DNA of 64,000 bases from DASRDE01 sp035938175 (GTDB lineage Bacteria > Vulcanimicrobiota > Vulcanimicrobiia > Vulcanimicrobiales > Vulcanimicrobiaceae), in assembly GCA_035938175.1 (NCBI GenBank), contig DASZHD010000055.1:1-64000 (forward strand), given 5' to 3'. The position numbers and the translations under genes are program-made. Each line of letters begins with the position of its first letter. The stretch's first letter is position 1. This document shows positions 42,542-51,430 of this stretch, in pieces. Below the pieces are notes generated by a model. That model made no database searches. It was not told the origin of the DNA and worked only from the letters and a program-made list of their open reading frames with translations.

Positions 42542-42850
42542 ATGGCCACCGATTTTAACGAGTACGTCGCCAAGTTCCAAGAAGAGACGCTCAAAGCCGT
42601 CAAGCAAGCGCAAGATGCCAACATCGCTGCGTTCGAGCAGGCGCGCCAACTGTTCTCGGAAGTCGCCACGCTGGAGAAGCTGCCGACGGTCGAGAGCCTG
42701 CCTTCGCCGACGAAATTCGTCGAGCTGAGCTTCGACTATGCGAACAAGATGCTCGAGCTGCGCAAAGAGTACGCGCTGCAAGTTGCCGACTTCGTCACCG
42801 AAGCGACCAAGAGCGCCGCGAACATGGCGAAGACGATCACCAAGAACTAA
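42542..42850 (+). CDS. Phasin-like PHA granule protein
   Basis: 102 residues, almost entirely amphipathic helix with heptad-like spacing: FNEYVAKFQEETLKAVKQAQ, DANIAAFEQARQLFSEVATL, FDYANKMLELRKEYALQVAD and VTEATKSAANMAKTITKN. This is the composition and size of small phasins that coat PHA granules. It follows the synthase, the XRE regulator and a perfect palindromic operator. AGGGAGA lies about eight bases before the ATG. A strong terminator follows immediately. Confidence 0.85.
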   Translation: MATDFNEYVAKFQEETLKAVKQAQDANIAAFEQARQLFSEVATLEKLPTVESLPSPTKFVELSFDYANKMLELRKEYALQVADFVTEATKSAANMAKTITKN

Positions 42851-42875
42851 TTCGGCCCTCCACCCGAATTGCGAA

Positions 42876-42904
42876 AAAAGACCCGCCTTAATCGCGGGTC
42901 TTTT
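42876..42904 (+). terminator. Rho-independent terminator after phasin
   Basis: AAAAGACCCGC-CTTAATC-GCGGGTCTTTT: an 11-bp perfect stem ending in a T-tract, 26 bases after the phasin stop. It closes the PHA block. Confidence 0.9.
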
Positions 42905-43070
42905 CGTTTTACGAAGTCTTTACCGTTTTCGGCTTGTTTGAGCCGTATGCGAACGTAAACGGCAGCTGGTTTTACGCTCGGTTGGCTGTATAATAACCAA
43001 TACCGCACGGGGCGGGGAAACTTCATTTTAGATATGCTGCGCCAAGGGAGAGCGGCGCGGAGGTACGGCG

Positions 43071-44042
43071 TTGAGAAGACTGTTTAAAGCAGTTCTAGTT
43101 TCCTTTTGTGTCATCGGGCTAGCGGCGTGCGCGCACGGCGCGCAAACAGCGTCACCGCTGTTGCCGGCGAGCGGGTCGCACAGCTTACCGCAAGGCGTGT
43201 ACGGCGGCATTGGTCCGAGCGCTGCACTTAGCGTCCTGCTGGGCGACGCCGCGCCGGATCTGTACGGCAGACCGCTCGCGAAATTGAATTTGGGTCTGCG
43301 TGAAGTGGACGCGATTCAGAACGGACAGACCACCGTTTTGTCGACATTCTCCAAGCCGCTCGTAGTAAACGTGCTGAACGTGCCTGGGAACGGCGGTCAG
43401 CTGGTGGCGCACGCCCAGGTCGCGCGCCTTCAATACGACTCGCTGAAACTGGTCGTCGATCTCGCGACGAGCACGGGCGTGTTCCAAGACGGCACCGTGA
43501 TGCCGATCAACTTCTTCGTGAATCAGCAAACGTGGAGTACGGTTGGGGCCGGCGCGAACGTCACGACGACGCCGCACGGTTCGAACGCGGTTAGTATCGT
43601 CGTAAACCAGCCCTTCTCGATTCCGGAAGACGGGAATCATGCGGTGCGCGTCGACTTCAACGCGTTCGAGTCGCTGGATCTCTGGGCGCAAGGCGGGCTC
43701 GTCGCCGAACCTGCGTTGTTCGTGGCGCCGATCGACGATGCGGGATCTATCGTTGGAAAAATAGTCGACAGCAAAACGGGACTCCCGGTCGATCAGGCCG
43801 TCGTCGTTGCGACGGATTCCGACGGCAACATCGGCAACACGGGCGTGACCGATTCGACCGGATCGTTCGAACTGCACACACTGCGATCCTCAAACTACAA
43901 CCTGGTCATTTGGAATGACTACATGAACGCCGCCGACCGCGTCTTCCAGTCGAACTCGCAGTCGCAATACGCGGCCGTAAACGGACCCACCGTTACGGTT
44001 ACGGGCGGACAGAACGCGAACGCCGGAACCCTCAAGGACTAG
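43071..44042 (+). CDS. Lipoprotein with DUF4382-like and carboxypeptidase-regulatory-like domains
   Basis: 323 residues from a TTG at 43071, seven bases after GGAGGT, a strong site that decides this start. Lipobox LAAC. Residues ~50-220 (LSVLLGDAAPDLYGRPLAKL, NLGLREVDAIQNGQTTVLST, RVDFNAFESLDLWAQGG) resemble DUF4382, an extracytoplasmic beta domain. The C-terminus (GSIVGKIVDSKTGLPVDQAV ... TDSTGSFELHTLRSSNYNLV) is a CarboxypepD_reg/CNA-B-like Ig domain. TATAAT at 42989-42994 is a plausible -10. Envelope-anchored, role unknown. Confidence 0.75.
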   Translation: MRRLFKAVLVSFCVIGLAACAHGAQTASPLLPASGSHSLPQGVYGGIGPSAALSVLLGDAAPDLYGRPLAKLNLGLREVDAIQNGQTTVLSTFSKPLVVNVLNVPGNGGQLVAHAQVARLQYDSLKLVVDLATSTGVFQDGTVMPINFFVNQQTWSTVGAGANVTTTPHGSNAVSIVVNQPFSIPEDGNHAVRVDFNAFESLDLWAQGGLVAEPALFVAPIDDAGSIVGKIVDSKTGLPVDQAVVVATDSDGNIGNTGVTDSTGSFELHTLRSSNYNLVIWNDYMNAADRVFQSNSQSQYAAVNGPTVTVTGGQNANAGTLKD

Positions 44043-44070
44043 CGAAACCCGAACGTTGCGAGAGCACGAC

Positions 44071-45612
44071 ATGGTCAGCGCTAACCACGCCGCCGATCTT
44101 CTGGACCTGGCCCTCGAGGCGCAGCGCCGCGCACGCCGCGACGAAGCCCTCGAGCGCCTGTCCGGGTGCGAAGATTGGCCGCGCCCCTACAGTGAGCAAG
44201 GACTGCTCCTGCGCTCGCAGGTGCTCACCTACCGCGATCCGATTCTCGGACTCTCGGAGTTGGCGGCGCATTCCGATGCGTTCTCATCGCTGGAAGGAAA
44301 ATTCGGATACTTCATCGCCTCGGCGCGCGCGTACACGAACTGCCGAAACTTCGACGGCGCCGCGGAGATGCTCGAAGCGGCCGAAGATCTGTTAGAAGGC
44401 CCGGACGATCCGCTGCTCTCGAAGGTCGCGCTTCACCGCACGCGGTTGTTGTGGTCGACGAAGACGTACGATCCTCATAACGAGCTCTTCGCCATTGCCG
44501 CGCGCGACACCGATCCGGCGATCCGCTTTTCAGCCAAAGTCGTCCAAGCCTGGATGTACGCCGGGCTGGAAAACTATCGCGAACAACTGCGCGAACTGCG
44601 CTCGGCGATCGCGATGTTCGAGCGGGACGGTTACCGCTGCGATTTGACGATGGTCGGCGTGGCGCTTCATGCCATGCTCGAACTTGCCTTCGAACTCGGC
44701 GACACCGAAGTCGTCGCGGACGGTGAATCGGCATACGACGGCATCGAGTGGACGGCGGATCTGCAAACGTACCGCTTTCTGTGCGTGCGCGCCCTGGCTT
44801 GGCACGCATTTCTGCAAGGCGAACCGGCGCGAGCGCAGTGGCTCTTCAAAGATTCTAAAGACTTGGCGCCGACGCCGGCGTGGCAGGTGATGGCGCACGT
44901 CGATCGCGCGTACGTCGCGCAGATGAGCCGGAACGATGCATGGGCGGTCGAAGAATTGCATCAAGCGCACAAGGTGGCGCGCACGGTGCAATGGGCGGCG
45001 ACGATGGGCGAAGAGCGCATGGCCCTGATATCGCTGGCAGTACTCTTCGCACCGATCGACATGGCGCAAGCGCAGCGCTACGTTTCAACGTACATTCAAA
45101 TCGGTACCGAAGGAATCGATCCCACGATCGGCGCTTCGCATCAGCGGCGCACCGTAGCGCTCGAAAAATATGCTTCGGGGCGCGTTCAAAGCGTGCTCGG
45201 CAACACCAATCTCGCGGTCAAGAACTTAGAAGCCGCCTACGGGATCTTCTCGGAGATCCAGCACGAGTACCGTGCTGCGCTGGCGGCACAAGCGTTGTCC
45301 GAACTGACGCAGAACGAGTCGTGGAAGCGCATGGCGCAAGCGCACGCGCAGTCGTTTCCGAAGAGTCCGCTCTTCGCTCGCTTGCGTGATTCCGCACAGA
45401 CGTCGCCCGATGGCGGCTTGACTTCGCTTTCCGCGCCGCAGCGGCAGCTCGCGCTCGCTCTGTGCGAAGGCGCCGGCATCGAACAACTTTCGCGCCGGTT
45501 CAGCCGGAGCGAATTCACGCTTCGACGACAGATCGAAGAGGTGTACGGCGCGCTGGGCGTCCGCGGTCCGCTGGGACTACGGAAAGAGCTCGAGCGCCGA
45601 GGCGTTCTTTGA
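44071..45612 (+). CDS. TPR-like regulator with C-terminal LuxR-type HTH
   Basis: 513 residues from ATG 44071; a TTG at 44056 would add five. The main body is a helical-repeat solenoid of MalT/TPR type (YFIASARAYTNCRNFDGAAE, LRELRSAIAMFERDGYRCDL, ERMALISLAVLFAPIDMAQA, LAVKNLEAAYGIFSEIQHEY). The last ~60 residues form an HTH: LSAPQRQLALALCEGAGIEQ followed by LSRRFSRSEFTLRRQIEEVY. It is probably a signal-responsive transcription factor. Its TGA overlaps the TTG start of the GGDEF-EAL gene (TTGA), implying co-translation and linking it to cyclic di-GMP. Confidence 0.75.
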   Translation: MVSANHAADLLDLALEAQRRARRDEALERLSGCEDWPRPYSEQGLLLRSQVLTYRDPILGLSELAAHSDAFSSLEGKFGYFIASARAYTNCRNFDGAAEMLEAAEDLLEGPDDPLLSKVALHRTRLLWSTKTYDPHNELFAIAARDTDPAIRFSAKVVQAWMYAGLENYREQLRELRSAIAMFERDGYRCDLTMVGVALHAMLELAFELGDTEVVADGESAYDGIEWTADLQTYRFLCVRALAWHAFLQGEPARAQWLFKDSKDLAPTPAWQVMAHVDRAYVAQMSRNDAWAVEELHQAHKVARTVQWAATMGEERMALISLAVLFAPIDMAQAQRYVSTYIQIGTEGIDPTIGASHQRRTVALEKYASGRVQSVLGNTNLAVKNLEAAYGIFSEIQHEYRAALAAQALSELTQNESWKRMAQAHAQSFPKSPLFARLRDSAQTSPDGGLTSLSAPQRQLALALCEGAGIEQLSRRFSRSEFTLRRQIEEVYGALGVRGPLGLRKELERRGVL

Positions 45613-47750
45613 ACGCGCAACTGACGCTCGCGTTTGGCGGTCTCGCGCTACTGATTGTCGCGGCGGCCGGCCTTTTCCGGCTGATGCGTCTTCGCGACGC
45701 CTGGATCGCCCGGGCGCTGGTGCAAAAGCGGTACAGCGTTCTGGAAAGCATTCCCGACGCGTTTTTCATCCTCGACGGCCAAATGCGGTTTTCGCACGTG
45801 AACGAGCGTGCCGAGGCGTTGTTGCGGCGGGGCGCGGTGGAACTGATTGGGACGCGAATCGTCGACGTTCTTGATCCGTTGGCGTCGGAGCTCGTACCCG
45901 ATATGCGTCGCGCGCGGACCCTCGGTGCACCGATCGAGCGGCTTCAGTATTTCGCGTCCACGAATTTGTGGATCGAAATCCGAATCCAGCCGGCGCAGGA
46001 CGAGCTGCTGGTCTATTTGCGCGACGTCACTAAAGACAAGAATGCCGAACTGCGCCTGAGTGCCAACGAACGGCGGTTTCGCGTGCTGCTTTCACAAGTG
46101 CCCGCGGTCATCTGGACCGTGGACCTGGATTTGCGGGTTACGTCGGTCGCCGGCGCGGCGCTGAACGAGCGCGGTCTTTCCGAAGACCGGCTGCTGGGTG
46201 CGCCGTTCGAGTCGCTCCTGGGCGAGTACGAAGAAAAAGACGCGTGTGCGGCGGCCGTCGCTCGCGCGTTTCGCGGTGAGACGGTTCGATACGAGACGCG
46301 TCACGGCGATCGCTGGATGCAGAACGACGTCGAACCGCTGCGCGATCCGCAAGGCGACATCGTCGGCGCGATCGGCGTCATGCTGGACGTAACGGAGATG
46401 CGTGAGAACGCGGAGCGGTTCTCGAAGCTCGCGCGTCAAGATGCCCTTACCGGTCTTCCGAACCGCATGGCGCTGGGCGAGCGTTTACCGGCGATGATCG
46501 AAGAGGCCGTGAAGCGTGGTGAGTCACTGGCGGTGCTTTTCGTCGACGTCGATCGCTTTAAAACGATCAACGACACGCTGGGCCATCGCGCGGGCGACGA
46601 ACTGCTCAAGAGCATTGCGAACCGGCTGAACGGACTGCTGGACGAACGTTCGATGATCTTCCGACCGGGTGGTGACGAATTCGTCGTCGTCGTGGGCGGG
46701 ATCGCGCAGCGGCACAACGCCGCGCTCCTCGCAGCAAATCTGATTAATGCATTCGGCGAGCCGTTCAGCATTGCGGGACGCGACCTGTTCGTGAGCGCCA
46801 GCGTCGGCGGCAGCATGTTCCCGCAAGACGCACAAACGGCGGAAGAATTGATTGCGTTCGCCGATTCGGCCATGTACCGTTCCAAAGAAGCCGGCGGCAG
46901 CACGGCGCGCCTGTACGACGGCGCAAGCCAGACGCACGTGCTGGAACGCCTGGGCTTGGAACAGGATCTGCGTCAGGCGCTCGGGCGCAACGAGCTGAAT
47001 CTGCTCTTCCAACCGATCGTCGATTTGAAATCGAAGCGCATTGTCGCCGCCGAAGCGCTCTTGCGCTGGCAGCATCCGATGCTTGGTGAATTGTTGCCGA
47101 ATATCTTTATTCCGATCGCCGAAGAAACCGGCATCATCACCGAACTCAGCCGCTGGGTGCTGCGCGAAGCGTGCAGCCGGGCCGCGCGTATCCGCGCGAC
47201 GGAGCTACCGGATTTTCGCGTCGCCGTCAACCTTTCGCCGAAGGACCTGTACGACGTCGATTTCGTCGCGATGCTCGCGTCGCTGCTGAAAGAAACGGGC
47301 TTGCGCGCCGACGCGCTGGATGTGGAGATCACCGAAAGCGTGATGGTCAACGAGGTTGCCATTGCGACGCTGACGCGCATGAGCCGCATGGGCGTGGGAA
47401 TCATCGTCGACGATTTCGGAACCGGGTACAGTTCGCTCGGCTACATCAAACGTTTACCCGTTACGGCGCTCAAGATCGACAAGGGTTTTATCGACGACGT
47501 CGTGCTCGACTCGTACGACCAGGGAATCGTCAAAACGATTTCGACCTTGGGCCAGACACTCGGTTTGCGCGTGATCGCCGAGGGCGTCGAGTCCGAACAG
47601 CAGTACGAGTTCGTGCGTTCCGTGGACTGCGAACAAGCGCAGGGATTTTTCTTCAGCCGGCCCGTTCCGTACGCAACGCTGGTCGACGTGCTTCGCCACA
47701 CCAGCGGGCGTCAAACGCTCGGGTCGCGCGTCGTTTCACTGCACGCATAG
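45609..47750 (+). CDS. Membrane-anchored PAS-GGDEF-EAL cyclic di-GMP protein
   Basis: 713 residues from a TTG at 45609 that overlaps the upstream stop; GAGG lies seven bases before it. One N-terminal membrane segment (LAFGGLALLIVAAAGLFRLM), two PAS domains (SIPDAFFILDGQMRFSHVNE and QVPAVIWTVDLDLRVTSVAG), GGDEF with RPGGDEFVVV intact but without the RxxD inhibition site (DERS instead), and EAL with AAEALLRWQHP, NLSPKDL, EITESVM, DDFGTGYSSL, KIDKGFIDD and VIAEGVESE all present. It may both make and degrade cyclic di-GMP; with a full EAL set, hydrolysis to pGpG is likely. Confidence 0.92.
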   Translation: MNAQLTLAFGGLALLIVAAAGLFRLMRLRDAWIARALVQKRYSVLESIPDAFFILDGQMRFSHVNERAEALLRRGAVELIGTRIVDVLDPLASELVPDMRRARTLGAPIERLQYFASTNLWIEIRIQPAQDELLVYLRDVTKDKNAELRLSANERRFRVLLSQVPAVIWTVDLDLRVTSVAGAALNERGLSEDRLLGAPFESLLGEYEEKDACAAAVARAFRGETVRYETRHGDRWMQNDVEPLRDPQGDIVGAIGVMLDVTEMRENAERFSKLARQDALTGLPNRMALGERLPAMIEEAVKRGESLAVLFVDVDRFKTINDTLGHRAGDELLKSIANRLNGLLDERSMIFRPGGDEFVVVVGGIAQRHNAALLAANLINAFGEPFSIAGRDLFVSASVGGSMFPQDAQTAEELIAFADSAMYRSKEAGGSTARLYDGASQTHVLERLGLEQDLRQALGRNELNLLFQPIVDLKSKRIVAAEALLRWQHPMLGELLPNIFIPIAEETGIITELSRWVLREACSRAARIRATELPDFRVAVNLSPKDLYDVDFVAMLASLLKETGLRADALDVEITESVMVNEVAIATLTRMSRMGVGIIVDDFGTGYSSLGYIKRLPVTALKIDKGFIDDVVLDSYDQGIVKTISTLGQTLGLRVIAEGVESEQQYEFVRSVDCEQAQGFFFSRPVPYATLVDVLRHTSGRQTLGSRVVSLHA

Positions 47751-47768
47751 GGCGCGCCGAAACCTTAC

Positions 47769-49178
47769 CTACGCTTCGCTGAAGTCGATCGCTACGGGAG
47801 CGGCGCGGAATCCGCGCGTCTTGATCGCGAGATAGACGATGCCGATGGCGAACCACACGCCGCCGACGATCTTCGCCAGCACGCTGAGTTGAACCCAGAT
47901 CCACGCGCAGAACACGAAGCCGATCAGCGGCAGGATCGTGTCCATGAAGACGTTGCGCTTGTGCATGCCGCGGCGCGCGATCGTGAACTGCCAGAACATT
48001 GCAACGTTCACGCCCATGAAGGCAAGGAAGGCTCCGAAGTTCAGCATCTCGGCCGATAATTCGTACGCATTTCCGAAGCGGTTGAGAAGGATCGCGCCGA
48101 TGACCGTCAGCGCGCCGATAATGAGGAAATTGTACGTGGGCGTCGTGCTTCCGGGTTTTACGTGCCCGAAGACCTTGCGCGGCAAAACCCCGTCGCGTCC
48201 CATGCCGAAGAGCAACTTCGCTGCGCCCAGACCGCCGGTCAGGCCGCTTCCCAGCGCCGCGATAATCAGGATGATCCCCATGGCGTGAAACAGCCAAATG
48301 CCGCCGACGCGATTTGCGACGTCCATGAACGCCGTATTCAAGTCGTGGAAGGCATGCCAATTCGGCCACACGCGCTGCGCGAGATAGACTTCCAGTCCGC
48401 CGAATATTCCGGTAAACGCGCACACCAAAACGGTGGCGAGCAGCACGTTCCGTTTCGGATTTTGCGCGTCTTCCGCAAGCGTGGTAACGCCGTCGAACCC
48501 GATGTACGTGAGTGCCGCAAACGACGTTGCCATGCCGATGCGGTGCCAATCGAACGTCGCCGGATCGTAGAACGGCTGCGTCGAGAGTACGCCGCCCCAG
48601 CCTTGCGTTCCGAACAGATAGTGCAGCGCCAAGACGATGAATGCGCCGATGACGACGAACATTGCAAACAGCAGCACCTTGTTCGTACGCGCCGACGACC
48701 GCACGCCCAGCAAATTGAGCGCCGTGAAGAACACGGCAATGATCGCGACCCATACGGCGTAGGGAATGCCGGGAACGTACCGTTTGTTCAATTCTCCCGA
48801 GATATAGACGGTGTTGATCAGCGGCTGCAGCAAGTAGTCCATGAACATCGCCCATCCGGCAAGGAACCCGAGGTGCGCGTTGAGCCCTTTCCCGACGTAC
48901 GTGTAGGCGGAGCCCGCGGAAGGATAGATCGCCGCCATTCGGCCGTAGCTTACCGCGGTAATCATCATCGCGAACATCGCGATCATGATGATGGTCGCGA
49001 AATGGCCGTTCGAAAGTTGCTGCGCCACGCCGAACAGCGGCACCGGAGCGATTGGCTGTATCAGAATGATGCCGTAAAAGATCAAATCCCAGAGCGTCAG
49101 CACGCGCTTGCGCGGTGCGCCGCTTTGTGAGGGTTGCGATTCGATTACGCCGGTGTGGGCGGAAGTGGTGAGAGCCAT
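47769..49178 (-). CDS. APC superfamily amino acid permease
   Basis: 469 residues, about 12 membrane segments. LTLWDLIFYGIILIQPIAPV at the first helix, YGRMAAIYPSAGSAYTYVGK (the conserved APC motif), GFDGVTTLAEDAQNPKRNVL and GLGAAKLLFGMGRDGVLPRK are characteristic. These carriers take up or exchange amino acids or amines with a cation. Which substrate cannot be told. It is convergent with the GGDEF-EAL gene and divergent from the large lipoprotein gene; no enzyme gene accompanies it. Confidence 0.9.
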   Translation of the reverse strand: MALTTSAHTGVIESQPSQSGAPRKRVLTLWDLIFYGIILIQPIAPVPLFGVAQQLSNGHFATIIMIAMFAMMITAVSYGRMAAIYPSAGSAYTYVGKGLNAHLGFLAGWAMFMDYLLQPLINTVYISGELNKRYVPGIPYAVWVAIIAVFFTALNLLGVRSSARTNKVLLFAMFVVIGAFIVLALHYLFGTQGWGGVLSTQPFYDPATFDWHRIGMATSFAALTYIGFDGVTTLAEDAQNPKRNVLLATVLVCAFTGIFGGLEVYLAQRVWPNWHAFHDLNTAFMDVANRVGGIWLFHAMGIILIIAALGSGLTGGLGAAKLLFGMGRDGVLPRKVFGHVKPGSTTPTYNFLIIGALTVIGAILLNRFGNAYELSAEMLNFGAFLAFMGVNVAMFWQFTIARRGMHKRNVFMDTILPLIGFVFCAWIWVQLSVLAKIVGGVWFAIGIVYLAIKTRGFRAAPVAIDFSEA

Positions 49179-49410
49179 CGTCGTTCTCCGCTGGACGGTA
49201 GGCCGGGATTTTTTACTTTGTAAACTAATCCCTTTCGTTTGGCATAGGCATTTTGGCGGGCGGCTGCTGCCGCGCCCGGTCCTAGAGCGCGACAGGCCGT
49301 TCGACTCTGCGCCGCGCCGCGCTCGTTTGGTACGCTCACGGTGGCGGCCTCGCGTTTATGCGTGAGCCCGGTTTTCGTTTCTGCCTCCGTGGCCCGGAAG
49401 AGGATGCACC

Positions 49411-51330
49411 ATGAATCTTCGCTACTCGTCCTTCGCAGCGGTCGTGATGGGACTCGCATATGCGCTTGCCGGATGTTCCGGCGGTCCGCAGTCAGCCACA
49501 CCTCCGGTTTCGCCCGCGGCGGCGCCGGTGATACCGGGCCCGTCGGATACCAACGCTTTGCTCTCGGAGTCGCGGCAATGGTCTCCCAGCTGCCCGAGTT
49601 CCTCGAGCGTTTCGGGTTTCAATTCCACGCCCGTCGCCGCAGGCGATACGGTATGGTTCTCGAGCGTCATGAAGATGAGCCCGCCCAAATCGCCGGTCAT
49701 CATCTATATGTCGAATTCACAGATCACGTACACGAACAACGGCGTGCTGCAGACCGTCTCGACGCCGAACGCCGCAGTCGTCGTCAGCCCGCAAGTGCGG
49801 GCGGCGTACATGGTTTTCGATACGCGCTTCAACACGTGGCTCGAGATCGTTCCCGCGAACACGTCGGGCAACGTCTTCCTGAACGGCGTGGCGTTACCGC
49901 TGGCAAAATCGTTGCCGGGCGGCGTTACGCCGGTCACTTGGACCGCGTCGTTCATTACCAATTCGCCGGGCGTCACGTTCAACTGGCAGTGGTCTGCCGC
50001 CGCGTATAGAGCGTTCAATTCCGACTACAACCGCCTGGGCGTGAAGTCGCTCGACGACAAGAGCTTCCCGCCGTTTAATTCCGATGCTGCGGGAACGCCG
50101 GAATTCTTCAAATCCTTGGTTACGGCCGGCGCGACGGGCAACGGCGGTTCGAATTACACGGGGACGCTGAACGCAGCGCAAACGATTACGCCGTGCAGTG
50201 CATTCCCGACGCCCACGCCGAGCGCGAGCCCGACGCCGACGGCGCCGCCGTTCAACGCTTTGGTTGCCGACAACGGATTCGCCAATCCGGCGGGCCAAGT
50301 AACGCTGCTTAACATGCAGGCTCCGCCCGCGCATGCCAATCAGATCGGCGCAGGGTTTTTTCAACTCGATTCGTCCGCATACGTGACCGGCAACACGGGG
50401 ATTCTGAGCACCGGTGGTCTGCACGAACTGATTCCGTTCACGATTTCCGGTACTACGGTAAATGCCGGCACGCCGTTCGATCTCTCGCCGCAATGCGCGA
50501 ACCCATTGCTCTGCTTCGCAGACGCGGTGGTGATGCCGAATCCCACGACGGCGGTCGTCGCTTTGGGCGCGACGGGCTCGAACTATCTGCTCCAAGTCAA
50601 CAACGTCAATTCAACGCCGTCGTACGCGCAGTTGGCGATAAACGGAACGTTCGGTCCTGAAGACACCGCCGGTCTGGCGATGTCGCCGGACGCAAAAGTG
50701 CTCGTAACGCGCGGCGGACATCTGAACGTGTTCTATAGCGCGGCGCCCCCGGCAAACTATACCGAGGTCAATCAGATCGCGCAGTCCGACCCGCCGGATG
50801 TGCTGGCCGAAAAAGGACGCGAAGGCGTGACCGTGTTCAAGCCATCCAGCGGCGACTACGAGATGCTGGTCACCGGCACGACGGCAACGCCGCAAGGTAC
50901 GCTGTGGCTCTTTACCAACCTCACCGGCGCGGCAAAGGGGCAAACGAGCACCTTGATAGCGCCCTCGAAGCACGCGTACTCCGTGGTCACCGACGGTCGA
51001 ACGGCGTTCGTCGGCACGGATGCCGGCATCGCAATCGTGCCTGGAGTCGATTCGCAGACCTTCGGCGCGACGACATCCACGATTGTGAACCCCATCGCGG
51101 GCATGCCGGGCACGAGTTTGGTGCAGATCTCGTCCGTGACGATGACTCCGGATAACAAATGGCTCGTCGTGATGGGATTACCGGCAACGGCGGGCGCCAC
51201 GACCCCGGGCGGCCAGGGCTACATCGACGTATTGCCCATTACGTACGGAACGTCGGGCGTAACCCTTGGACCGGCGGTCGAGTCCGTACCGGCTACGATT
51301 CCGAACGACGATCAACTGCTGACGTTCTAA
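49411..51330 (+). CDS. Large lipoprotein with linker and beta-propeller-like C-terminal half
   Basis: 639 residues from ATG 49411 (AGAGGA upstream). Lipobox LAGC (VMGLAYALAGC). The N-terminal half (~50-260) is a beta-rich domain with a Trp-rich strand (TFNWQWSAAAYRAFNSDYNR); a linker TPTPSASPTPTAPP separates it from a propeller-like half (NALVADNGFANPAGQVTLLN, ADAVVMPNPTTAVVALGATG, TAGLAMSPDAKVLVTRGGHL, SVTMTPDNKWLVVMGLPATA). It is an extracytoplasmic protein. The family is not recognised; the style matches the many other lipoproteins in this window. A hairpin follows the stop. Confidence 0.75.
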   Translation: MNLRYSSFAAVVMGLAYALAGCSGGPQSATPPVSPAAAPVIPGPSDTNALLSESRQWSPSCPSSSSVSGFNSTPVAAGDTVWFSSVMKMSPPKSPVIIYMSNSQITYTNNGVLQTVSTPNAAVVVSPQVRAAYMVFDTRFNTWLEIVPANTSGNVFLNGVALPLAKSLPGGVTPVTWTASFITNSPGVTFNWQWSAAAYRAFNSDYNRLGVKSLDDKSFPPFNSDAAGTPEFFKSLVTAGATGNGGSNYTGTLNAAQTITPCSAFPTPTPSASPTPTAPPFNALVADNGFANPAGQVTLLNMQAPPAHANQIGAGFFQLDSSAYVTGNTGILSTGGLHELIPFTISGTTVNAGTPFDLSPQCANPLLCFADAVVMPNPTTAVVALGATGSNYLLQVNNVNSTPSYAQLAINGTFGPEDTAGLAMSPDAKVLVTRGGHLNVFYSAAPPANYTEVNQIAQSDPPDVLAEKGREGVTVFKPSSGDYEMLVTGTTATPQGTLWLFTNLTGAAKGQTSTLIAPSKHAYSVVTDGRTAFVGTDAGIAIVPGVDSQTFGATTSTIVNPIAGMPGTSLVQISSVTMTPDNKWLVVMGLPATAGATTPGGQGYIDVLPITYGTSGVTLGPAVESVPATIPNDDQLLTF

Positions 51331-51371
51331 GGTTTCGGCCGGGCGCAATAGGTCGCCATCCGCGAAACACG

Positions 51372-51411
51372 AACAGGGCCCCGACCGTAAGTCACGTGTC
51401 TGGGCCCTGTT
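51372..51411 (+). terminator. Hairpin between lipoprotein and aminopeptidase genes
   Basis: AACAGGGCCC ... GGGCCCTGTT, a perfect 10-bp stem with a ~20-base loop. No clear T-tract follows, and the next ribosome-binding site starts a few bases later, so it may terminate, attenuate or stabilise. Confidence 0.55.
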
Positions 51412-51430
51412 GCCTTTCGGAGGGATCTCA

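Noticed and set aside
49179..49410. Possible riboswitch in the 230-bp leader of the large lipoprotein
   Set aside because: Several short GC stems are present, but nothing matches the conserved cores of known riboswitch classes that I can recognise.
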